Source: Caulobacteraceae bacterium (GTDB lineage Bacteria; Pseudomonadota; Alphaproteobacteria; Caulobacterales; Caulobacteraceae). From it: 11,642 nt of DNA. Under the pieces are notes generated by a model that did not search any database, was not told where the DNA came from, and was given only the letters and a program-made list of their open reading frames with translations. The position numbers and the translations under genes were made by a program. Shown here piece by piece: positions 6,857-11,642 of the stretch (position 1 is its first letter; every line of letters starts with the position of its first letter). The DNA lies in contig SDZP01000078.1 of assembly GCA_004144935.1 (NCBI GenBank), positions 1 through 11,642 of the forward strand, read 5' to 3'.

Positions 6857-8128
6857 CTACGGCCCCTTCACGACCTCGCCGCCCTTCATGACGAAGGGCA
6901 CGCTCTCCAGCACCCGCACGTCGGCCAGGGGGTCGCCCCTGACGGCGATCAGGTCGCCCCAGGCGCCGGCCTTGATCTCGCCGACCTGGCCGCTCTGGCC
7001 CAGCGCCTCGGCGGCGGTGACGGTGGCGCTCTGGATGGCCAGCAGGGGCGTGGCGCAATAGCGGACCATGACGGCGAACTGCTTGGCGTTGTCGCCGTGG
7101 GGGAAGATGCCGGCGTCGGTCGAGAAGATCTGCTTCACCCCCGCCTTCACCGCCTTGCAGAAGTTCTGCCGCTGGGCTTCGGCGATGTCGCGGTCCTTCT
7201 TCAGTTCGCTCTCGCGGACGCCGTTCTTGGGACCCTCGGCCTGGGTGTACTCGGTGTTGTAGATGTCCATGCCGAAGTAGGCGCCGTGCTTGAGGGCGGC
7301 CTTGATGCCGGCGTCGTCGACCAGGGAGGCATGCTCGATGGTGTCAACGTCGCCCTCGATGGCGGCCAGGATGCCTTCCGGCCCGTGGGCATGGGCGGCG
7401 ACCTTCATCTCGGCCATGTGGGCCTCGCTGGTGACGGCCTTGATCTCTTCCAGGGTCATCTGCTGGACGCCGACCGCGTCGTTGGAGAAGACCCCGCCGG
7501 TCGCGCAGATTTTGATCACCTTGGCGCCGTACTTCTTCAGCTTGCGGACCATCTTGCGGGCCTCGTCCGGGCCGTCGGCGACGCCGGGGGCTGTCTGGTT
7601 GGCGCTGGGGGGGAAGTAGGTCGAGTCGCAGTGGCCGCCCGTGGCGCTCATCGCATAGGCGGCCGGCACGATCCGCGGGCCGACAACGATGCCTTCCTCA
7701 ATGGCTTCCTCGACCCCGACGTCGTTGTAGCTGTCGGAGCCGACGTTGCGCACGGTGGTGAAGCCGGCCAGCAGGGTGGCCTTGGCGTTGGCGGCGGCGA
7801 CCACGGTCCAGAAGCTGTCGGTGAAGGCCAGATCGTTGTAGCCGCTGTATTGCGGCGAGGAATCGAGGTGCACATGCATGTCGATGAGGCCCGGCAGCAG
7901 GGTGAGACCCGGCAGGTCGATGGTCTTGGTCCCGGCCGGCAGGGTCATCGAGGCGGGGCTGCCGACGGCGGTGATCTTGCCGTCGGTGATCACCACCATC
8001 GGCTTTTCGACATACTTGCCGGTGCGCACGTCGAGCAGCCGTTCGGCGGTCACCGCGACGGTGGCGGCGCCGGCCACGCCGGCCAGCAGGCTCAACGCGA
8101 CGCCGGCGGTCAGGGCAAGTTTGCGCAT
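6857..8128 (-). CDS. Exported metal-dependent amidohydrolase (COG1228, prolidase/imidazolonepropionase-like)
   Basis: 423 residues. Residues 1-21 form a signal peptide (MRKLAL, hydrophobic core, AGA cleavage site), so the enzyme acts in the periplasm or outside. The amidohydrolase TIM barrel has all binuclear metal ligands in place: His85 and His87 (MHVHLD), Lys206 as the likely carboxylated lysine (KVIKICATGG), His246 (AHAHG), His266 (IEHAS) and Asp338 (STDAG). The N- and C-terminal strands form the usual beta-sandwich flap. Members of this branch, including some characterised in Caulobacter, cleave dipeptides or N-acyl amino acids with C-terminal preferences, so peptidase activity is more likely than imidazolonepropionase activity, but substrate is unproven. 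There is a GGGGAG site 9 nt before the ATG. It is divergent from the next hydrolase across a 101-bp gap. No histidine-utilisation genes are nearby. Confidence 0.92.
   Translation of the reverse strand: MRKLALTAGVALSLLAGVAGAATVAVTAERLLDVRTGKYVEKPMVVITDGKITAVGSPASMTLPAGTKTIDLPGLTLLPGLIDMHVHLDSSPQYSGYNDLAFTDSFWTVVAAANAKATLLAGFTTVRNVGSDSYNDVGVEEAIEEGIVVGPRIVPAAYAMSATGGHCDSTYFPPSANQTAPGVADGPDEARKMVRKLKKYGAKVIKICATGGVFSNDAVGVQQMTLEEIKAVTSEAHMAEMKVAAHAHGPEGILAAIEGDVDTIEHASLVDDAGIKAALKHGAYFGMDIYNTEYTQAEGPKNGVRESELKKDRDIAEAQRQNFCKAVKAGVKQIFSTDAGIFPHGDNAKQFAVMVRYCATPLLAIQSATVTAAEALGQSGQVGEIKAGAWGDLIAVRGDPLADVRVLESVPFVMKGGEVVKGP
6881..6899. terminator. Perfect hairpin inside the amidohydrolase 3' end
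   Basis: GCCCTTC-ATGAC-GAAGGGC is a perfect 7-bp stem with a 5-nt loop, 37 nt past the yihA stop and inside the last codons of the convergent amidohydrolase gene. The gap between the two stops is too short to hold a terminator, so this stem could serve the rpmH-yihA transcript. There is no T-run on either strand, so the role is uncertain. Confidence 0.3.
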
Positions 8129-8229
8129 GGTGTAAGGCTCCCCAGGAAAGCGCCGACGCTAGGAGCATTCGGCGGCGAAGGGAACGGCGGGGTTGCGCCG
8201 GGCGGCCGCCTTAAGCCACCCTGAGCCTC

Positions 8230-8973
8230 ATGAGCGAGAATTTCGAGAGTTTCGACGGCGAGCGGATCGCCATCCACCGGCTGGGCGCGGGCCGCCCCGT
8301 GCTGCTGCTGCACGGCTTCATCGCCAACGCGCGGCTGAACTGGTTCGAGCCGGGCATCGCCCAGGCCCTGGCCGACGCGGGCTTCGAGGTCATCGCGCCA
8401 GACCTGCGCGGGCATGGCGATTCGGCGGCGCCGGAGGCGGCCACGGCCTGGCCGGGGGACGCGCTTGCGCTGGACCAGGCGGCCCTGGTCAAGCATCTGG
8501 GCCTGACCGACTACGACCTGGTCGGGTACAGCCTGGGGGCGCGGACGGCGGTGCGCTTCATGGTCGCCGGAGCGCGGCCGCGGCGCTGCGTGCTGGGCGG
8601 CATGGGCGACAGCGGCGTCATGCAGGCGGGCGCCCGGGCGGCGATGTTCGAGGACAGCATCCGCAATGGCGAGAACGCCAGGGACCCCCGGGCCGGCAAA
8701 TACATCCAGGCGCGAATCGCGGCCGGCGGCTTCAATCCCCGCGCCCTGCTAGGGGTGCTGAGCAGCTTCGTACCGACAACGGCGCAGGACCTGGCAGGCC
8801 TGGACGTGCCGACCCTGGTGGTCTGCGGCGCGAACGACGCCGACAACGGCAACCCTGAGAAGCTGGCCATGGCCATGCCCAACGCCAAGGCCGTGCGCGT
8901 GCCCGGCGATCACCTGACAACGGTGGGCGAACCGGCGCTGGCCAAGGCGATGGTGGATTTCCTGACGGCGTGA
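8230..8973 (+). CDS. Alpha/beta hydrolase (epoxide hydrolase/esterase-like fold)
   Basis: 247 residues with no signal peptide, so cytosolic. It has the alpha/beta hydrolase fold: the oxyanion-hole motif LLLHGF (25-30), APDLRGHGDS (56-65), the nucleophile elbow GYSLGAR with Ser101, an acid near Asp203/Asp205 (CGANDAD), and catalytic His228 (PGDHLTT). The cap region between about 125 and 180 is short and unlike well-known haloalkane or epoxide enzymes. A Ser nucleophile argues for an ester, thioester or lactone hydrolase rather than dehalogenase or epoxide hydrolase activity. The substrate is unknown. The ATG at 8230 has no strong ribosome binding site. It is divergent from the amidohydrolase and convergent with amn. 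Confidence 0.9.
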   Translation: MSENFESFDGERIAIHRLGAGRPVLLLHGFIANARLNWFEPGIAQALADAGFEVIAPDLRGHGDSAAPEAATAWPGDALALDQAALVKHLGLTDYDLVGYSLGARTAVRFMVAGARPRRCVLGGMGDSGVMQAGARAAMFEDSIRNGENARDPRAGKYIQARIAAGGFNPRALLGVLSSFVPTTAQDLAGLDVPTLVVCGANDADNGNPEKLAMAMPNAKAVRVPGDHLTTVGEPALAKAMVDFLTA

Positions 8974-8981
8974 CCCTTCAT

Positions 8982-9002
8982 CCTCCCCGTAGACGGGGAA
9001 GG
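8982..9002. terminator. Palindrome between convergent genes, probable two-way terminator
   Basis: TCCCCGT-AG-ACGGGGA gives a perfect 7-bp arm pair (8984-8990 and 8993-8999) flanked by imperfect CC/GG pairing. It lies 8 nt after the alpha/beta hydrolase stop and just before the amn stop, and can fold on both transcripts. It lacks a T-run. It is similar in style to the palindrome at 2167-2190. Confidence 0.5.
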
Positions 9003-9009
9003 TTGCGGC

Positions 9010-10455
9010 TCACCGGAACGGCGGCTCGTCGAAGGCGCGGAGCTTGCGGCTGTGCAGGCGCGGGCCTTCGGCGCGGAGCAGGTCGACGGTGGCGATGCCG
9101 ATCTGCAGGTGCTGGCCGATGGCGCGTTCGTAGAAGGCGTTGGCCTGGCCGGGCAGCTTGATCTCGCCGTGCAGCGGCTTGTCCGAGACGCAGAGCAGGG
9201 TGCCGTAAGGCACCCGGAAGCGGAAGCCCTGGGCGGCGATGGTGGCGCTTTCCATGTCGATACCGACTGCCCGGCTCTGGTTGAAGCGCAGGGCGCTGGA
9301 GGTGTAGCGCAGCTCCCAGTTCCGATCGTCGGTGGTGACCACTGTGCCGGTCCGCAGGCGGCGCTTGAGCTGCTCGCCGCTCTCGCCGCTGATCAGCTTG
9401 GCGGCGTCGTAGAGGGCGCGCTGGACCTCGGCGATGCTGGGAATGGGGATGTCGGGCGACAGAACCGCATCCAGGACATGGTCTTCCCGAAGGTAGGCGT
9501 GGGCCAGGACATAGTCGCCGATCCGCTGGCTGCCGCGCAGGCCGCCGCAGTGGCCGATCATCAGCCAGGCCTGCGGACGCAGGACCGCCAGGTGGTCGGT
9601 GATGGTCTTGGCGTTGGATGGCCCGACGCCGATGTTGACCAGGGTGATGCCCTGACCGTTCGGGGCCATCAGGTGGTAGGCGGGCATCTGGTGACGCCGC
9701 CAGGCGCCGTTGGCGACGGCCAGTTCGGGGTCGGGGGTATCCTTGGTGACGAAGACGCCGCCGGAGCAGCTCAGGGCCTCGTAGGTCCCTTCCTTCAGCT
9801 GCTCGCAGCCCCAGCGGACGAACTCGTCGACGTAGCGGTGATAGTTGGTGAACAGGATGTACTGCTGGACGTGCTCGGCCGGGGCGCCGGTGTAGTGCTT
9901 CAGGCGGGCCAGGGAGAAGTCGGTGCGCAGGCCGTCGAACAGGGCCAGGGGCCGGTCCTCGGCCATCAGCGGATCCCACAGGCCGTCGGCCACCTCGTCG
10001 CCGATGTAGGCAAGCTCGGTGGCCGGGAAGAAGCGGGCGATCTCGCTGGCCTGGGCGTCGGCCAGGCTCAGGTCGCCGCCGTCCAGCACGTAGGGGAAGG
10101 GGATTTCCTGGGTCGAGCGGCCGACGTCGACCTCGACGTCGAAGTCTTCCAGCAGGTGGGCCAGCTGTTCGACCAGGTAGTCGTGGAACATGGCCGGGCG
10201 GGTGACGGTGGTGGCGTAGTGGCCGGGATCGGACAGCCGGGCATAGGCGCGGGTGATCACCGGATAGCCGCTTTCGCCCGACCAGCTCAGGCGCAGCTCG
10301 GGATAGGCGTAGGCGCCGTTCTCGCGAAGGCTGGGGTCGGGCCGCTTGCCCTCCTCGAGGAAGGCCTTGAGATTTTCGCGCAGGCAGGAGACGGAACGGT
10401 CGTATTCTTGTTCAAGCCGCTCGACGATGGCGGCTGCTTCTTTTTGCTTTTTCAT
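9010..10455 (-). CDS. amn: AMP nucleosidase
   Basis: 481 residues, close to the E. coli enzyme (about 484). It hydrolyses AMP to adenine and ribose 5-phosphate in the cytosol, trimming the adenylate pool. The N-terminal regulatory domain (about 10-180) contains ITRAYARLSDPGHY and the block FPYVLDGGDL. The nucleoside-phosphorylase-like catalytic domain has VNIGVGPSNAKTITDH (273-288), IGHCGGLRG (300-308), GIDMESATIAAQG (398-410, ribose-binding Met-Glu) and CVSDKPLHGEIK (422-433) with the catalytic Asp425. The ATG at 10455 matches the family start; AAGG lies only 4 nt upstream within a GCTATAAG promoter-like box. The gene is divergent from htpX across 151 bp. Confidence 0.97.
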   Translation of the reverse strand: MKKQKEAAAIVERLEQEYDRSVSCLRENLKAFLEEGKRPDPSLRENGAYAYPELRLSWSGESGYPVITRAYARLSDPGHYATTVTRPAMFHDYLVEQLAHLLEDFDVEVDVGRSTQEIPFPYVLDGGDLSLADAQASEIARFFPATELAYIGDEVADGLWDPLMAEDRPLALFDGLRTDFSLARLKHYTGAPAEHVQQYILFTNYHRYVDEFVRWGCEQLKEGTYEALSCSGGVFVTKDTPDPELAVANGAWRRHQMPAYHLMAPNGQGITLVNIGVGPSNAKTITDHLAVLRPQAWLMIGHCGGLRGSQRIGDYVLAHAYLREDHVLDAVLSPDIPIPSIAEVQRALYDAAKLISGESGEQLKRRLRTGTVVTTDDRNWELRYTSSALRFNQSRAVGIDMESATIAAQGFRFRVPYGTLLCVSDKPLHGEIKLPGQANAFYERAIGQHLQIGIATVDLLRAEGPRLHSRKLRAFDEPPFR

Positions 10456-10462
10456 GGCGCCT

Positions 10463-10470
10463 TATAGCGG
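10463..10470 (-). promoter_or_regulatory. Candidate -10 element for amn, very close to its start codon
   Basis: Minus-strand GCTATAAG fits the Caulobacter housekeeping -10 (GCTANAWC) in all but the last base. Transcription from it would begin near 10457, only a few bases before the amn ATG, giving a nearly leaderless message. No convincing -35 is visible at the right distance. The AAGG in the box may equally be just the Shine-Dalgarno sequence. Confidence 0.3.
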
Positions 10471-10606
10471 CGACTTGTGAAAAAGGGGAGACGGGCGGCC
10501 GAAATCCGCCAAACAACTCCCGGGTCCGATCATTACATGGGCGAGGCGAGGGCCGGACAGGCGGCCGACGCTTGAACAACGCCAGGGCGCCAACCACATC
10601 AACGGC

Positions 10607-11536
10607 ATGAACAATTCTCTGCGCACCTTCATGCTGCTGGCGGCGCTGACCGCCGTCTTCCTTGTCGTCGGCTATTTCATCGGCGGGACCGCGGGCATGC
10701 TGATCGCCCTGGTGCTGGCCGGCGGCATGAACCTGTTCAGCTACTGGAACGCCGACAAGATCGTGTTGCGGATGTACGGGGCGGTCGAGGTCGATGAGCG
10801 CCATCCGGAAGCGCTGATCCGCACCTATGCCGCCGATGTGCTGGAGATGGCCCAGCGCGCCGGCCTGCCGCCGCCGAAGGTCTATGTCATCGAAGGCGAA
10901 CAGCCCAACGCCTTCGCGACGGGACGCAATCCCCAGAACGCGGCGGTGGCGGCGACCGTCGGCCTGCTGCGGATGCTAGACCGACGGGAAATCCGCGGCG
11001 TCATGGCTCATGAGCTGTCGCATGTGCGCAACCGCGACACCCTGACCATGACGATCACCGCCACCATCGCCGGGGCGGTTTCGGCCCTGGCCAACATCGG
11101 CCTGTTCTTCGGCGGCGACCGCGACCGGCCCGCGGGCTTGATCGGAACCATCGCCCTGGCCATCCTGGCGCCGATCGCCGCCGCCCTGGTCCAGATGGCG
11201 ATCAGCCGGGGCCGTGAGTACGAAGCCGACAAGGGCGGCGCCGAGATCAGCGGCGATCCGGACGCCCTGGCCAGCGCCCTAACGCGGATCGAGGGCTGGG
11301 CCCACCGCGAGCCGAACCATACCGCCGAGCGCAATCCGGCGACGGCGCAGATGTTCATCATCAACCCGCTGTCGGGGCAGGGAGCGGACAACCTGTTCTC
11401 GACGCACCCCAGCACCCGCAACCGCGTCGAGGCCCTGCGCAGGCTGGCGGGGCGGGCCCGGCCGGTGATCGAGGGCGACCGGGTGACGGCCGTACCGACG
11501 ACCCGGGACCGGCGCAAGACCGGGCCCTGGGCTTGA
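10607..11536 (+). CDS. htpX: HtpX family membrane zinc metalloprotease
   Basis: 309 residues. Inner-membrane M48 protease that degrades misfolded membrane proteins, working alongside FtsH in species where it has been studied. Two N-terminal hydrophobic segments lie at about 8-25 and 27-45. The zinc-binding HELSH motif (135-139) follows, then two more hydrophobic segments at about 145-170 and 178-198. The third zinc ligand is Glu204 in SRGREYEAD. The C-terminal domain contains NPLSGQG and FSTHPSTRNRVEALR, typical of the family. Length is slightly above the usual 280-300, due to a basic tail. The ATG at 10607 has no strong ribosome binding site. It is divergent from amn and is followed by the manganese riboswitch, whose promoter appears to overlap its stop codon. 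Confidence 0.97.
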   Translation: MNNSLRTFMLLAALTAVFLVVGYFIGGTAGMLIALVLAGGMNLFSYWNADKIVLRMYGAVEVDERHPEALIRTYAADVLEMAQRAGLPPPKVYVIEGEQPNAFATGRNPQNAAVAATVGLLRMLDRREIRGVMAHELSHVRNRDTLTMTITATIAGAVSALANIGLFFGGDRDRPAGLIGTIALAILAPIAAALVQMAISRGREYEADKGGAEISGDPDALASALTRIEGWAHREPNHTAERNPATAQMFIINPLSGQGADNLFSTHPSTRNRVEALRRLAGRARPVIEGDRVTAVPTTRDRRKTGPWA

Positions 11537-11561
11537 TCTTGGCGCGGCCGGGGGCTATCTG
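11533..11561 (+). promoter_or_regulatory. Predicted promoter for the riboswitch transcript
   Basis: TTGATC (11533-11538), a 17-bp spacer, then TATCTG (11556-11561) preceded by GC, so the box reads GCTATCTG against the Caulobacter GCTANAWC pattern. The -35 overlaps the htpX TGA (11534-11536). Transcription would begin near 11568, just before the riboswitch. The -10 lies in the loop of a GGGGG/CCCCC inverted repeat (11550-11554 and 11563-11567). Confidence 0.45.
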
Positions 11562-11567
11562 ACCCCC

Positions 11568-11642
11568 GTCACTGGGGAGTAGCCGCCCGCGTATCCAGCG
11601 GGGACGCCGTCAACAGACTTGGGGTTCGCCCCATGGCGGCGT
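11568..11642 (+). ncRNA. yybP-ykoY manganese riboswitch aptamer, 3' end cut by the window edge
   Basis: The two most conserved internal loops are both present: GGGGAGTAGCC (11574-11584) and CCGTCAACA (11607-11615), the manganese-sensing platform of the yybP-ykoY class. The expected helices also form. CCCGC (11586-11590) pairs with GCGGG (11598-11602). ACGCCG (11604-11609) pairs perfectly with CGGCGT (11637-11642). Inside that, GGGG (11621-11624) and CCCC (11629-11632) close a TTCG tetraloop. The 3' strand of the basal P1 helix and the expression platform lie beyond the window. This class senses Mn2+ and usually switches on manganese exporters or related membrane proteins (MntP, TMEM165/GDT1-type, TerC/Alx-type, P-type ATPases). 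The controlled gene should start shortly downstream on the plus strand. Confidence 0.92.

Noticed and set aside
7097..8224. 375-codon plus-strand frame opposite the amidohydrolase
   Set aside because: No domain and shadow-like composition; the minus-strand product has a signal peptide and all metal ligands.
9052..10467. 471-codon open frame on the plus strand opposite amn
   Set aside because: Low-complexity Gly/Val/Asp-rich shadow. The minus strand encodes a full AMP nucleosidase with catalytic motifs.
10571..10599. CTTGAA followed 17 bp later by CCACAT, a possible heat-shock (sigma-32) promoter for htpX
   Set aside because: The -10 half matches CCCATNT poorly, and transcription would start at the ATG itself. 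A CTTGAA hexamer alone is too weak, although heat-shock control of htpX is known in other bacteria.
11550..11567. GGGGG/CCCCC hairpin as an intrinsic terminator of htpX
   Set aside because: The stem is only 5 bp with an 8-nt loop and is followed by GTCACTGGGG, not a T-run. It overlaps the predicted promoter, so it is mentioned there and not called as a terminator.
1..11642. Mobile element, CRISPR array, tRNA/rRNA, toxin-antitoxin or defence system
   Set aside because: I saw no transposase, integrase, direct-repeat array, tRNA-like sequence or defence domain. Gene density is normal and the recognisable genes are core functions.

Overview
The window is about 11.6 kb of GC-rich chromosomal DNA from an alphaproteobacterium, most likely a member of the Caulobacteraceae (Caulobacter or Phenylobacterium type). 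This assignment is inferred from three things: the rpmH-rnpA-yidC-yihA block without yidD between rnpA and yidC, promoter-like sites resembling the Caulobacter housekeeping consensus (TTGAC-type -35 with a GCTATA-type -10), and the style of the proteins. It is ordinary core and near-core chromosome. I see no mobile element, CRISPR array, tRNA, rRNA, integrase or phage gene.

Layout. Positions 2-751 hold the 3' part of an HSL-family alpha/beta hydrolase. After an AT-rich 134-bp gap come a secreted protein of unknown function (886-2154) and a zinc-free quinone oxidoreductase-type MDR enzyme (2234-3214). The latter meets, tail to tail with a 4-bp overlap, a small zinc-ribbon-like protein on the minus strand (3211-3624). 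A compact divergent promoter region follows, leading into the co-directional cluster rpmH (3771-3905), rnpA (3953-4351), yidC (4361-6199) and yihA/engB (6199-6843). Next are an exported COG1228-type amidohydrolase (6857-8128, minus), a cytosolic alpha/beta hydrolase (8230-8973, plus), AMP nucleosidase amn (9010-10455, minus) and the membrane protease htpX (10607-11536, plus).

The last ~75 bases carry a clear yybP-ykoY (manganese) riboswitch aptamer, cut off by the window edge. A candidate promoter for it has its -35 element on the htpX stop codon. The regulated gene lies beyond the window.

How the genes fit together. The rpmH-rnpA-yidC-yihA group is a ribosome and membrane biogenesis unit: ribosomal protein L34, the protein part of RNase P, the inner-membrane insertase, and a GTPase for large-subunit assembly. 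HtpX is a membrane quality-control protease and fits the same envelope theme, although it is a separate transcription unit. The hydrolases and the MDR enzyme look like independent metabolic genes. I did not find a multi-gene undescribed system. The items most worth a second look are the manganese riboswitch, the uncharacterised exported Gly/Met-rich protein, a symmetrical AT-rich operator-like site before it, and the divergent promoter region before rpmH with a GANTC methylation site in the predicted -35.
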